A stretch of 64,000 nt of DNA, taken from positions 31,827,386 to 31,891,385 of the forward strand of contig CM026426.1 of assembly GCA_014871385.1 (NCBI GenBank), written 5' to 3'. Below the pieces are notes generated by a model that was given only the letters and a program-made list of their open reading frames with translations, was not told the origin of the DNA and did not search any database. A program made the position numbers and the translations under genes. Shown piece by piece: positions 1 through 13,385 of this stretch (position 1 is its first letter; each line of letters opens with the position of its first letter). The stretch comes from Ceratodon purpureus. Taxonomy: Eukaryota > Streptophyta > Bryopsida > Pseudoditrichales > Ditrichaceae.

Positions 1-388
1 CATAGTGGTGGGTGTAGACTTAATGTTGTAGGACTTAATGACTCAAAGTGCTACGGGACTAGTTAGTTTAGTATGTTCTATTATTGGCGGGTCGCCAACT
101 CTGTATTGTACATTTCATTACTTGAATCAACATGATATTCTTTAAAGTATTCATTGTAACTCTTATTCAGCATCATATGTCGCAATCTTCGGGTTCATAT
201 ATCCATCACTGGCAAATTCCGCCCATGCACATATCGATGTCCAGTTTTGCATTCCATATTCTGTGGTATTCATATACAATGACAGTGTTCATCGGTGGTC
301 TCCATCCATTGGCGGTCCGCTGAGTTCGCATTGGTCATTTTTGAATTCTGGACTTTTTTTTGTCCAGAATTACCTGAATATCCCTTAA
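1..388. other. Non-coding left edge, no gene recognised
   Basis: No convincing coding sequence. The stretch lies directly upstream of the retrotransposon pol remnant, so it could be decayed internal sequence of that element. I see no gag-like zinc knuckle, no primer binding site and no 5' LTR here, so the 5' half of the element is either outside the window or deleted. Confidence 0.4.
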
Positions 389-3302
389 ATGCTGGTTGAT
401 GAAACACCTGTAAGAGAGCAGCTAGGGGATATGAAGGTGGCAGCATGGAACATGACTGAAGAGGAGCAGTTACGCAAGATCAATGTTGGCACTGAGGAGT
501 CTCCCAAGATCTTGAAGATTGGAGCTCAATTGGAGCCAGCCATGGCCAAGGCAGCTGAGGACCTGCTGAGGGAGTATACAGATGTGTTTGCTTGGACATA
601 CAAGGATTTGAAGGGCATACCTCCATCGGTAGCTCTGCAGCGGATTGTGCTGCAGAAGGACGTTCTTCCTATCCATCAGGCCCGTTACAGGATGAATCCG
701 AACTATGCGAGCATTGTCAAACAGGATATTGACAAACTGTTGGCGGCAGGGTTCATCATACTAGTCGAGGAAGCAACCTGGCTCTCACCCATTGTTGTTG
801 TTCCTAAAAGAAGTGGTCAATTAAGGATTTGTATTGACTATAGAAAATTAAATGCTGCTACTAAAAAGGATCCTTACCCTCTACCATTTACTAAAGAGGT
901 GTAAGATGCTGTGGCAGGTTATGAGATGTACTCCATCCTGGATGGTCGGTCTGGTTACTATCAGATTTCGATTGCTCCTAAGGATAAGCATAAGACTGCC
1001 TTCATCACGGAATGGGGCGCCTTTGTCTGGGTGGTTATGCCTTTCGGCCTGACAAATGCACCGCCGACTTATCAGAGGGCCGTGAACAAAGCGTTCAAGG
1101 ACTACTTGGGGCGATTCATGAAGTTGTTCCTAGACGACTTCACAGTGTACAGCGACATAGCCGACCATTTGCACAAACTGCGCCTATGTTTCGAGAAGTG
1201 CAGGCAGTATGGCATCAATTTAAATCAAGAGAAGTGTGCATTTCTAGTCACCTGAGGCATTATACTAGGTCATGTTGTTTCCAAGGCAGGCAAGATGCCA
1301 GACCTTAAGAAGATTGAAGTCATCCAGGAGATGCCCAGACCACAACACGGAGCCGACGTACAGGTTTTCAATGGATTTGCACAGTTCAATAGAATTTACA
1401 TTAAATTCTATGCTCACATTATGGAGCCTATAACTAATCTGATGCGAAAATCCGAAGAGTTTGTGTGGATGGACAAGTGTGAAGCTGCGTGGTTGGAGAT
1501 CAAGGACAGATATACCAAGGCACCAATCCTGGTCATTCCCGGCTGAGATTTGGAGTTTCATGTCCACACAGATGCCTCTGACATAGCCATCGGGGCTATG
1601 CTGGCTCAAAACCAGACAGGGAGGTGTGACCAACCGATATCCTATGCTTCTAGATTGCTTAATTCTGCTGAAAAAAATTATACCACTACAGAAAAGGAAG
1701 CCTTGGCTATGGGTTATGCTCTTACAAAATATCGTCATTATCTTTTGGGGAACAAGGTGGTTTTTTATTTGGATCATATGGCTTTAGTATACTTGATTAA
1801 CAAGCCTCAAGTGTCTGGGCGGATTGCCCAATGGCTTTTGCTATTTCAGGAGTATGATTTCACAGTGGTGTACAAGCTCGGCCGATAGGAAGATTCTAGA
1901 TGCTGGATATTGGTGGCCGATCCTACATAAGGATGTTTCAGAGTATTGCAGGGCCTGTGACAAATGCCAACGGGTCGGAGGGTTGGCCAAGACAGGACTA
2001 GCCGAGTTAGTCACGAGCCTACGTGCAGAGCCGTTCATGAAGTGGGGCTTGGATTTTGTGGGACCCATTAAGCCGGCAGGGGCTAGAACAGGTAAGAGGT
2101 TTATTCTAGTCGCAATTGACTATGCGACAAAGGGGGTGGAGGCTAAGGCGCTCCGCACGAATACGGCTGCTGTCACTGCCAAGTTTCTGTATGAGAACAT
2201 CTTGACCTGCTACGGCTGTCCTCTAACTCTGGTCAGTGACCAGGGCACTCACTTCATCAACGAAGCCATCGAAAACCTGGTACAGCATTTTCTCTCGCAA
2301 CATCGGACATCCACAACTTACTATCCACAGGGCAATAGACAAGCCGAATCGACCAACAAGGTTCTAGGTTGGATACTTACCAAACTTGTTAGTGACAACA
2401 GGACTGACTGGGATGAGCATTTACCGACTGCCTTATTTTCTTAGAGGACCGCCTTCAAGGTTAGCACCGGGTATACCCCTTTTCAGCTGGTCTACGGGCT
2501 ACATCCACTTATGCCTACGGAGTGAACTGTCCCTACCCGCAAAACCGACGGCGAGATTGATTTTACTCAAACTCGAGTCTTACAAGCTCGCCGAGCCGAC
2601 TTGGAGCAACTAGATAGTCATAGGTTGGCAGCGCAGGACCAGTCTGGTAGTCTGCAGTGGGACAGATCTTTGTGGAGCCAACAACACTACCGACAAAAGG
2701 ATTTTCAAGTGGGGGACCATGTTCTCTTCTACCCCAAGGGCAAAAAAGAACATGCCGGGAAATTTAAGAGCAGGTGGTTCGGGCCATATCGCGTTCAGCA
2801 CCGGTTACCTAACAATACAGCCTTGTTAGTGACTGAGGATCATTTTGAGCCCAACCCCATTATTGTCAACATTAATAAGTTGAAACCCTACCGGTTTTAT
2901 TCTAAAGATCAGTTAGTCACTATCGGCCCCAAGCAATTGCCACGTGGCTCAACCACGAACCCTAACGACCAGCTACTTAACCCCACTAATTCCCCCGGAC
3001 AACCTTTAAGTGGAGATTCACTCCTGGTGGACTCAAGCCTCTCCTGCCAAGTTCCATCTTCCCCAGTGATGGCCGGTGTTCCGCTTTCACGTAGCTCGGG
3101 CTCTAACTCAGCTACTAGCTCGCCCCCTGCAGTGCAGAGCATTAATGAGGCTACGAACCCCTCTGGAACACTCTCAGCAGTAGGGTGTTTTTCGGTGGAA
3201 CCAGTGTTTGAATTCCCAAACCTTCTCCCTTCTTCTCGGCCATCGTTGAACGTTTCCCCTCTCTCTATCCCGCCACTTTGCCCATTTTCTCCTCTCTCTT
3301 GA
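389..3302 (+). pseudogene. Ty3/gypsy retrotransposon pol (RT, RNase H, integrase), degenerate
   Basis: Pol region of an LTR retrotransposon. Domain order is reverse transcriptase (motif LRICIDYRKLNAATKKDPYP near 820-890, VMPFGL near 1040, and FLDDF at about 1127-1141 in place of YxDD), RNase H (HTDASDIAIGAML near 1563) and integrase (zinc-finger remnant [13 protein letters not shown] near 2052, SDQGTHF near 2235, QAEST near 2345), then a C-terminal tail rich in Pro and Ser. RT before integrase is the Ty3/gypsy order, and the sequence style is that of plant elements. It is dead: in-frame stops at 902-904, 1253-1255, 1544-1546, 1886-1888, 2442-2444 and 2523-2525. Between RNase H and integrase (about 1889) there is a frame change plus loss of the linker and the first zinc-finger residues. 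No gag or protease is visible upstream. Confidence 0.9.
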
Positions 3303-3515
3303 CCATCTCTATTTTGCCCCTCTTCTCTCGGATACCCTCCCGCTGGCCAGCTTACCACTCTCCTTCCCCCCCAACCTCCATCACCTACTTCTAATTCTCT
3401 CGTCTCTCTCCCACTACCACCTCCATCCTCCACGTCATCTACTGCTGCCCCTCCTTGCGGTTCGAGGTTATTCGAGCCTACATGCCGTCACCATTTTTCA
3501 GCACAGGCGCCCACT

Positions 3516-5112
3516 TTGCTGCTCACTCAGCCACCTCTCCGCCTACTTACCTCGCAGCTCCCAATTTTGCAGCCGACACCCTCACTACCTTCGGCGGAAA
3601 CTGTTCTTCCATCTATCAGCAACCGCGGCGCCGGATACTCTTCTCTTTCAGGTTTTTCGAACCAGGTTTTGTCTTCGTCTGGTTGTTGTGTGTCATTGCC
3701 GCCTTCTTGTTCAGCAATTACGTCTAGGGTTCCGCTCATCAGTCCCATTAAACCTAGTTTTGTAGCTCTGTCTGTAAAGATTAAACCAACATTGTCTTCT
3801 CCCCATAATCCTCTTGCTTTCTTGCCATTGTCTATCACTCCATCCTATCCTCTTCCGCCTTTAGTGCCCTCATCAAACCCTAATTTGCAGTTCTTGTCGG
3901 CACAGCCAGCGTCTATAGCCTCGGTGCCTCGTCCTCCTGTTTTAGCTTCTGTTTTCCCTTTGTGTGAGACTAATAGAGTCCCTCCTCCCGAACCCTCGGA
4001 TTATTCTTCCGACAGCAGTGGTAGCTCCAATCTTTTAGACTTTCCCGTTCATTGCTCCCAGCGCTCTGACCCACCCATTGACAGAGCGGACTTCACCATC
4101 GCCGGCAGAGACTTCACTACATACCGACCTCCCCGCTTAGGTCAGTGCAGAAGGCGCAATCAGTTCGGTACCTTGGAGCGCTACTTTGCCCGCAGTGTGC
4201 TTTCCCAACCGCCCAGCCAGGAGTCCATGGAGCTCGGGAGTTGTAGCCATCAACCACCTGCGCCGACTGCCACAGCTACGCCTCCACCGTCGGCACCACT
4301 CACCCAGCTTTCACATCCCGAGGCCGCACCACCGGAAGGAGCCACCACGCCATCATCCGACACTCAACGCCGTGGCGTGAAACGCAAACTCACCTCGGTC
4401 GATGGCCGCGCCCCTAAGCGTGTTTGTATTTCCAAACAGCTGCGACGACGATGGCAGGTTCAGTTCGAACCATTCACTTGTTGGGACGCATGGACAGCGA
4501 TGTCAGACGACGATTGGGCCGCACAGACAAGTCTCGAAGCTTTTTATAACTTCAACTGGCCGGAGCCCCGTAGAGAGCTGATACTGGACTTTGTCGAAGG
4601 GTTCGCATATGTTCAGCCACCTCCTAGTAAGCGCCGACCTGCTGTCGAGCTTGGGGGACCTATCCGCTCTATGGTGCGGGGCAAACCTGTGGAGGTTACA
4701 GCCTTCGTTATCAGGGCTGCCTTGGGTTTCGAGGATGGTATAGACTTGGCGGGCCACAAGCCGGTTCATGGGTTCCACCGCCGCTACGCAAGATACGGCC
4801 TCAGCGCAGCCGACCACAAACACGACGGTAACCGGGTCACTGCCCTCCAGCCAGACTACCAAGTATGAGTCCAAGCTCTCTGCGATGCCATTGGATTTAA
4901 AGGGCCGCATATTTTTGTCAATAACGACACATAAGAGTATCTCTTTGCAGCCGAAGAGGCCGGTGCCAGTGACCAGACCTTCGATTGGTCTCACTTTGTG
5001 CTTACCAACCCTCGTTGCCACCTGGTTTATATCCACTCTCAAGCCCCCGGTACGCGACGACTCAAAGGCACCAGTGATGGACGCCATCCTATCAACTTGG
5101 TTTCCGGATCGT
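3516..5112 (+). pseudogene. Accessory 3' ORF of the gypsy element, first part
   Basis: The longest open stretch is 450 codons (3516-4868), between pol and the 3' LTR in the same orientation. The first 270 residues are Pro/Ser-rich low complexity. Then comes a globular-looking part with a basic run (GVKRKLTSVDGRAPKRVC), the segment WEAFYNFNWPEP-like near 4535-4560, and GKPVEVTAFVIRAALGFEDG near 4680-4735. The same frame continues past stops at 4866-4868 and 4932-4934 with protein-like sequence (FDWSHFVLTNPRCHLVYIHS) to about 5112, so the ORF is truncated by nonsense mutations. I do not recognise a domain. Tat- and Athila-type plant gypsy elements are known to carry an extra ORF in this position, which is the main reason to attach it to the element. 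It could instead be a captured host fragment. Confidence 0.5.
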
Positions 5113-6587
5113 GAAGAGGTCACCACCCCTCCCCCTGTTTCATCAAGCATGGATACGTTAGATGGAAGTCACGAGGGTGCTCCAGTCAGTGATCCTCAGC
5201 CTCAGAACCCCATCGGCTCAGCCCTGCGTGACCAGACGAGTGGCGATCACCTCCTAAGCACGCTCACGGCTTCGGCAGAGATACTTGTGGCCACTACCCC
5301 AACGTCAAAGTCCCAAGACGGATCTTCCGATGTCGGTCGCTCTTCACGGCGATTGACCTGAACCAGCAACCGAAGCCTACCTGCCGACCACCCTCCCACC
5401 ATCAACGACGGCCCTCCGGGCATGCTTCCCACAGTTACAGCATCACCGTCCTGCAGGTACCCTTTACGGTCCCGCACCCCTATTACTGTCCCTGCTACGG
5501 ACTCCTCCGACTCGGAGCCCCTTGTGGTCGGCCGTGTCATAGCGCCCCCGAGAGTTCCCTCCACACGCGTATGTAGCTCCTCTAGTGAATCGCTCACTAT
5601 GGACCCGCAACTAGTCTCGACGCCGCCACCTTCGACATATTCGACACAGCCAACTGCGATACCCCTGGAGCAACCTTGCACCGCAGGACTCACGATCACG
5701 AGCGGGGCGATTATACCGTGGCGACCCCTTGTCGATTTGAGTCATTTCCTGCAACACTTAGCCTAGACAATGGCGCCAACTGTGCCAGTACCCGGTCGGA
5801 CCAACCCACCCGCATCTCGTTGCACTACGCCACCACCGACGGCCGCAGCTGACCGAGCTAATGCTGGATCCTCACAGCATCCCCAGCCACGGGGACAACA
5901 TTCAGGGGGCTCATCGGGTGGTCATCCTAAGGATTTGTTTGGCAGTCTTCCTGGTGGTCCTACCGCCCCTTCGGATTTTCAGCTGTTGCTGAATAATCTG
6001 AATGCAATCGCCACTGTCCTCGTCAGGACACGTGCGGCCGCCCGACAGTTGGAAGCTACTCGCCTTGCTTCGGCCAATCGAGTCATCGAACTCGAATCAG
6101 CGATTAACACCCTCACCGGACAGGTTGCCGAGGTAAGCCACCGACTGCAACTCTCTGAGGATGTTCGTGCGGCAGTGCTCTTGGACAACGCCAGGCTCCA
6201 GTCCTCGGTCACTGAGCTGCAGGACAGGTTAGCAGCAGCCCCTCCCCAACACAGCCAACCGAGCCCTCACTTCGCCGATTTGAGCTTGAGTTACAGCTAA
6301 GCACACGCTTACGCGACAGTGATCTTCTCCTGCTGGAGAATCAGAGACTGACCTTGGAGCTGGCTGCCCTTTCTCTTCCCTCCCGTGACCTGAGCCGTGC
6401 TGTTTGAGACTACGCCGCCACCAAACAACAAGACCTCGATCTGGCGCTTCGAGCGCATCGTGCAGACTATGCCTGGCAGCAACATTGGCTTCAAAGGTTC
6501 GAGGAGCGCAACCCTACGTTTGAGCCTTCGCTGGAAGACGACGAGCCCACCTGCGCAGAGCCGACTTCCCCATTGCCGCAGGCCTAA
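5113..6587 (+). pseudogene. Accessory 3' ORF of the gypsy element, coiled-coil part
   Basis: Continuation of the accessory region, mostly in frame 1, with stops at about 5359-5361 and 5764-5766. A long Pro/Thr/Ser-rich linker is followed by a predicted coiled coil (from LLLNNLNAIATVLVRTRAAA near 5965 through VIELESAINTLTGQVAEVSH to about 6230). The coil continues in frame 3 after a frameshift near 6250-6290 (RFELELQLSTRL, then LLLLENQRLTLELAAL). One further stop lies near 6406, and the frame ends at 6585-6587. No catalytic motif is seen. A heptad-rich C-terminus suggests a structural or multimerising protein. Function is unknown; assignment to the gypsy element rests on position and strand. 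Confidence 0.45.
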
Positions 6588-6734
6588 GAACCGTCGACCG
6601 AGTACTAGTTTTCTTTCCCTTAGTTGTTGCTATAATCCTTTCTTTTAACTTTTTTATTTTTTTCCATCACCTTGGCCGAGTTTTCTTTTCACCATTTTCC
6701 CTAGGCCCCGCGTTCTGAGGACAAAACTACCGGA

Positions 6735-6990
6735 AAAAGGGGGGGGAAAGTTCGTATGTGAGCGGATAGCGGAGAGCACAGAATGGAGAGCACAGAATTG
6801 ACAATTAGCAAAATTTTCAAAAGCAAAGTAGACCCTATAACCGTGGAAAATTACTAAATTAAGGCTTGATTTTGACGCTTTTTTTAGGAAAAGAGTATAT
6901 TACCGTGGAAATCAGGGTTATCTCTGGTAAGAATTTATTACGTTTGTTCTCTAAGATAGAAATTAGGGCTGATGTCATGATGACGTCATG
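6735..6990 (+). mobile_element. Polypurine tract and start of the 3' LTR of the gypsy element
   Basis: A purine run (GGAAAAAGGGGGGGGAAAG, near 6731-6750) follows the last ORF, as expected for plus-strand priming. It is followed by an LTR-like start with GTATGTGAGCGG and repeated GGAGAGCACAGAA. The same block occurs in inverted orientation at 47,640-47,885, including GTACGTGAGCGGAGAGC and GACCCTATAACCGTGG, which shows it is a repeated LTR segment. The 3' end of the LTR was not found. Confidence 0.6.
6981..6988. promoter_or_regulatory. TGACGTCA palindrome (bZIP-type site)
   Basis: A perfect TGACGTCA palindrome sits inside the LTR-like segment, in the context ATGTCATGATGACGTCATG. ACGT-core palindromes are classical bZIP binding sites and are common in plant LTR enhancers. 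One site alone is weak evidence. Confidence 0.3.
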
Positions 6991-8095
6991 CATACATTCA
7001 TTTAGATTTGTCATGGGTTTAGGCAAGATACAATGATCAGGCGTTAAGTTTTAGATCAAACAAATAATTCTTTCATAGGATTATGTAAATGCACAAGGAA
7101 AAAAACAAATATCACAGAACATAAAGGAGGCAAGGTTTGAAAACTTCCTGGAATATTTCAAAATTCGTGTAAAATATCTTAACTACTGAAACCAAGATAT
7201 ACCTTGTTAGAGTCATTGTCTTCATCGAAGATTACTTTGACTTCCTAGGCAGCGAAGCATCTTCATTTCAGTGATACAAGTAGGAGATTTTCATCATGAA
7301 ACTGCACTTGGTAAGCTGGGTTCCAGAGAAGGTCACTCTTGGTTTCTTGAGCTTGTTTCTAGGTGGCGTATTAGGATAGTGACACAGTCCTTGGCATTCT
7401 GTGCTGTATGCGAAGGTAGCGTAGGAATTCGAGGGGGTCAATCTGTAGGCTTGCGTGGAACGTTTTAAGACTACAACAATTTAGTTTGTTGCGCGATGCC
7501 GAAGGTGTGTAATGCGAGATCGAGGAGGACGAGAGCGGCTGTAGGTTTGCCCCCAAAGGCACCGGCGAGTTATGAGGAGCTGCGGCCCTGGTGTTGGAGG
7601 TGGAGCGCGCCAGAGAACGAGGCATGGACCTGCCACCGTGAAGGCACATCGGAACCCTCCATGTTGGTGAAGGTGAATGGCGTTGGACAGTGCTTTGTAC
7701 CAATGAGCTTCTCCGTATTATGGAGTTGTCCCTAATCCCGTATCCCTTGCTATCGAACGTCGATGAGAATCCAGTTGTTCAGCTGCCCGAAGTGATCATA
7801 TCAGATGGCAAAACTTGCTGGTTTGATATCGACAAGAGTTGGACTGTATATCCTCCGAAGGATTAGTACTGTGAAGTCTAGTGGGGTGTTCAAATACATT
7901 CCTTTAGATTTGGTCCCTTATTGGATCTAGATACGAGTATTCCAGCATGATGGTTTTAGATAAGATAGACAATTCTAGGAATAAGACAACTCGAAACCAA
8001 CTAAAAGAAATGGTCTTAAAAGTTCGTGGAATATTTCAGAGTTCGTGTACAATAATGGAGAAGCAGAAACCAAGATCTCTACCAAGTCAAGAATA
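6990..8095. repeat. Diverged direct repeat pair flanking about 670 bp
   Basis: Segment 6990-7215 recurs in diverged form at about 7888-8095. Shared landmarks include TACATTC(C)TTTAGATTTG and GGAATATTTCA..ATTCGTGTA, followed by GAAACCAAGATNT. Identity is roughly 70 per cent over the best 70 bases. The 670 bases between hold only short open frames (for example 7496-7735), none recognisable. This could be an old tandem duplication or LTR remnants. Confidence 0.4.
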
Positions 8096-8380
8096 TGTAA
8101 CATGGCTATGGAAATGTGGGATTTTGAATGATTAAAATATAAATTACAGCGCAATATAAATTTTGAGCATTTCTTTTGTAACATTTCATTCTCCATATTA
8201 TATTTTGAGCATTACAGTTGTGACATTTCATCCTCTACATACAAGGAGACGATTTGGAAATGAGAAACGTAACAAGTTTAGGTTTAGGGTAGTAGAGTAG
8301 ACGAAGGATTACGCAATGAACTCCAATTAAATCAAATCAAATCCAATGAAAACAATGAAAGATCGAAGCCTCCTTCAAAC
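8096..8380. other. AT-rich spacer with a short tandem repeat
   Basis: No gene seen. A roughly 44-base tandem duplication lies at 8153-8240, sharing ATATTTTGAGCATT and TGACATTTCAT-like blocks. The spacer follows the 3' end of the minus-strand gene that stops at 8381, so it would hold its 3' UTR. Confidence 0.35.
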
Positions 8381-11300
8381 TCAGAACATGCTACCATCGC
8401 TACTTCCACTCTCAGAACTAGATGACTCTGAATCTCCTTCTACCGCCTCGTCATCGACGAATAGAAGGGCCATGGGATCAAAAGTAGTTGGCCAACTAGG
8501 AACATATGTAAGGGCTCTAGATTGAAACGCTTGTGCTAAGTCCTCTGCGTAGTCCGGAAGTATAAAAGGCTGAATCGGGCTGGAATGAAGACGCCACGAT
8601 GGAGTGGACACTGATGTTGGCCCACGTGGCGGTGTTGCTGAAACTACTCTGCAATAGAGAACCGATTGTGGTTAGATCGAGTACGTAGAGCTCCAAAGAG
8701 AAGTAATGCTTGGATAATTTGAACAAAGAATAGAAGACTTACACCACTTATCAGGTCTTGCTCTCTTTGGAGGCGCTTCGCCTGCTGCTGCCGGCCTTGG
8801 ATGTTTAGGAGGGCCCATGGCGGATGGTCTAGCCATGCTCGGTTTGAGAAGGGCGTTGAATATGGCTTCGTCCTCCTCAAAAGCAAGAATTTGACGACCA
8901 GCAGCCTCGGCGGCCTTAATGGAGGCCCCTGAAACTCGGAGAGAAACAAAGAAATGAGAAACTCTGGAAAAAATGAGAGGAAAAATGAAGCAGAGATATG
9001 TAAGAAGAGTTACTTGTCCTTGCATTCCAATCAAGGACTATGTCGCCGGGCTTCGACAGCTCCTCAATGATGCTCTGCATCATCTCAGGGGTTTTCTCCC
9101 TTGGGCCTCTCCACGGCACCTCCCCATTCATGAGCTGCGAATCCACATCGGTGAAGTTGAAAATGGCATCACTTTCGGAAATGTTGAGGAGTCCATGTAT
9201 CAACTTGGATTTCTTCGTCTGGAAGGAGAAGGTACTGCCACTACGAACGTAGACGCGAATCCAGAACCGCATAGTCTGCAGTCCAGCGAAACAAGTGAGT
9301 AAAATTAAGCGGGAGGGTTATCACTAAGTAAAGAGAAGGGTATGTTTAGGGAAATTACCAAGTTCTCCGGGTTCGTTGGAGAAGTCAGGCCGAGTACATT
9401 CACACCCCACCAGTCCTTGAAAAGCACAAACTGACCGCCAGCAGCTTCTTCCTCGATATCCTTAGCCAGCTTCTGATCAGTGTTGTAGATGAGGCAGATG
9501 GCACCATCTTTCTGCAGGTATTTATCTGCAAAATGGAAGATGTCGAACACATAGTCCTTCTTACGAGAGTTCCAAGGCGGAATACTCGTGGGAGGAACGG
9601 AAACGAAAGGGACGGGAAGATTCTCAGGGATGTCGGCAATGATCAAGTCGACTCCCAGATGGTCCTCTTGTTTGCACCGGTCCGGAACTCTGTTTCCGCG
9701 GCCTGCGCCAAACTTGAGGAAACAAGAAAGCAGAGTTAGTAACTACATAGCGAGTAGAGGTGGCTGAATCCATGAAATGTCAAAATATAGGAACATACCT
9801 TGCGAATGAAGTCTTGAGTCTTGATCCAATCCGGGTCGCCACCTTTTCTCTCCTGTCTCTTATTTCGCCGTAACATGGAATCCACAGTTGAGTTAAAGAC
9901 GGAAACATGTGTGGAAATCGAAGCTCCAGCGGAAGAAGTTGTTTGAGGATATAGTTTGGCCTTCCTTTGCTCAATGAGACTTCGGGTGATCGCAGAAGCA
10001 CCAATGGATGAAGGCGCATTCACTGTGGTTGACGTTGGCATTGGGACGTCTATAGTTGGAGAAGCTTTGGGTGTCTCCTTCGCTGGGGAGGAAGACTCAT
10101 ACCCCAATATCTTCTGACGTCTGGGACTTCGAACCCATAATTCGCAGTCGCCGAGCTCTCCCTCTCTTTGGTGGAGGTGCAGATGATTGACTCTGATGAG
10201 CTTCGTCTTCTTCAGAACCGTCGTTGGAGTCTTTGACTACTGGCGCTCGAAGATGAAGTGATGATTTGACATCGGCCTCAGAATCAACTGTAAAACCACG
10301 GAGGCAATCTAGATACCAACATCCTGCCTCCAAGTGGGGAGCTTTGTACCTCTTCAATTGCTGAGGAGAGTAGATACACTGGTCCGAGCCCCTCTGGATC
10401 CATAAAGGAAAGTACTTCGGGAGTTGTTGGACACTGACGGCACCTTTCGGAAGGAGCTCTCTCTTGAAGTACCTAGAGTGGGCCAATTTTGAATGACTTA
10501 GTATGTGGGAGTGAGGAACGGGAGGATTCGAAATGCACACATGTTTGAGAAAAGATTCATACCAGTATATGACTCGCTTGACAACATCTACCGTTCCAGG
10601 GAATTTCGTAAAAATCGACTTCTTATCAAAAGTCTTCTTCGCCTTGGATCCAAGGAATGCCGGGAATGCTCTGTCCCAAAGGAGAATACGCCAACTCTCC
10701 ACGAAATCGCCTGGTCACTGAACATCAGGGGAGGCATTCCAATTGATGTCCAGGTCCTCAGACTAACACATGTCCTCGAACTCTTGGATGACCGCTTCTT
10801 CCAACTACAAGAGACAGTCAGCAGAATTAGACTACAACAATCAAAGTGATAGAATGACAAAGACATTATCAGTTCTTGAAATAAGGGAGCATACCCCTGC
10901 CCAGAATGAAGCCCTGTTTAGCCAACGGTCGAGGTCAGCTTCCTTGAACTCCGGTGGTGGGAACCTATAAGACTGCCTTGAAGTCGGAGAGGAGTTCCAC
11001 CACCTCAACCAACGAGCTTTGTACTTGGGTTCCACTGTCGCCGGCACAATCTTCTGCAGCTTGTCCAACGTCATCTCAGGTTTGTTGACATCGCTAAAGT
11101 GGCGGTTATTCTGCAATTAGAACTGAACAGTTAGCATTATGTAATAAGGAGTACATAGGCGATAAAAACAAAATAGCTTAAGATGAAGTGATTAAGGATT
11201 CACCTCGGCAAGGAAGTCGTCACCATTTTTGGGATTTGCAATGGCCAAGTACTTGGTGAAGTCCTTCTTCTTGACGGCATCGATGAAGTTGTTTGATGCA

Positions 11301-13385
11301 GTCGTCATCGCATCCCAAACTCCAGATCCAGATTGATCCTCTATTGGCGTGTTCTCCTTGTAGGCTCTTGCGGCCTGATCCGAGGCGACTGCAATCTCTC
11401 TTTGTACATGGAAACGCAATATATTAAAATCAATGTACAAACTACTTGAAATGCATTAGTTAAAGTAAGGATCAAAACGAATGTACTTGCTGTGTCATGG
11501 AATGAATTCTTACTCGGTATAGGAACGCAATGAAAACCTTCGTTGTCAAGGTGAACCATCGGTCCTTTGCGTGTTTGTTCTGCATACAGATTTCAAACTC
11601 TTCTGGGCTTAGAAGATCTTTGAATTCTTCTAACTTCATAACACCAAAAGAGCGGATGCGGAATAACTTCGCTGGAAGATTACTCTTCACATGGTCATTC
11701 TCAGTAGACCTGTGGACAAAATAAACAGTTTAGAAAACACATCATAATAGAAGGATGATCCGAAATCAAAATTGAGAAATTGTTCCACCAAAATTCTTAC
11801 CAGTTGATGTCGTGCATGGCCTGGAGAAGATTGCCCACTTGGCCGCGGGGGTCCAATATGATGCAATGCACGGAGATGTGCCAATCAGGGTCGTCGGCAT
11901 GATGCTTGTTGATGTGTCGTAACCAAGCTGAGCGGCGATGGTTACCTTCCCACACAAAAAACATTTTGCCACTGAATTGATTGAGGTCATCGTCTCCTTG
12001 GAGGTCGGCTTCGAAGGCTTCGTTAGCCCTGCGCCAGCACGGGCTCCACTTTGCCTTCACTTCCTCCGTGACATCCATTGACATCTCTTGAGTGTTGAAC
12101 ATGGAAATGTACATCACGCGGTCCCCATATCTGTAACCCTTCACGAACTCCCTCTCCAGATGTTGCACTCCCATTTCGCCAACCGGTCTGACTTTTGCCA
12201 TTGCGACCATTCTACACAATGGGACAAGCAGGCGAGACTTCCTCAAGGGCTGAATACGAACGGCATTGATGACGTTGATCGAGTCAACTTTATGCTGTGT
12301 TCGATGAAGAAATTCCCCTTGTACAGCGTCTTTCAAATCCAGAGGCTTTGATGATGATGGCAACACGTCCTCTGTTTGCGTCAACTCGGGTACCTGCCGT
12401 AAGCAATAGAAATGAACAATCAAAATCAACAATGTAGATACTGAAAAATATATTTTGCCAATCACTTAGAGATTTTCTCATAAATGAAAGAGTAAAAAAA
12501 AACATCTCAAATTAAATCTATGGCACCAAGCATCAAGGCCGTGCCACTCTACGAGGAGCCCTTCCATAGTACTGTCTAGCCTCTCTACTATTCCAATGAT
12601 GGCGCCTCCTCCAAAATCGCCTGGTCTGACGGCAAGCGCTGGGCAGTATTGCCGGAAGGGCAAACACTACATGGGCTGGCCTCCTCAACACCAAAGGTGA
12701 AACTGGGGGATTAGGCGAAGACGGCGGTGTGCCAAGACGTGGCGAGGTGGGCATGTACACTGGAAAGGGGGGCATGTACACAGGAGAGGTGGGCTCATAA
12801 ACAGGCAAAGTAGGCATGTACTGGGGTGACTGGACCTCGAAAGGTCCAGTGTATACACCTACAGGAATGGCTAAATCACAGGTACAAAGACGCTCATCCT
12901 CTAGGTCTGACAGGTCAGAAAGGTTTATCACAGAGATTGGGGAATTGACAGACATGTTGGGAGCATCAGAGCCTACCTGCAAGTACATGGCACATGAGGA
13001 AGTTAGAGTTTAAAAATCATTTGAAATAATTTTCAAATGCTCGAATTTTTTAGATTAATAAGAACATGTGAATCCAAAAAATGAATTTATCAGTAACTAT
13101 ACCTCAGTCTCCTCAAGACCCTTGCTTTCACTCCCGGTCTCCATGTTCTGCTGAGAAGTATCCTGTAATTCATAACAAATGCATTAATGACAATTATTAA
13201 AATTATTCTCACCCATGTAGATAGTTTCGCATCTACAAGCAGTAATGATCAGACATTAATACAAGCACAACATCCTAAGAAAAGAAGAATGAAACCAAAA
13301 ACTAATAATGCATGGCAGAGTTCACTTAATACTAAAGAAGAAAAAAAGAAATAAAAAAACAATTATGCGTGTTCGCAGCACTGGT

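Noticed and set aside
470-1777. Antisense frames within the pol region
   Set aside because: Shadows of the retrotransposon coding strand; the plus strand carries clear RT, RNase H and integrase motifs.
7496-7735. 79-codon frame as a gene
   Set aside because: No recognisable motif, an overlapping antisense frame of similar length, and it lies between diverged repeats.
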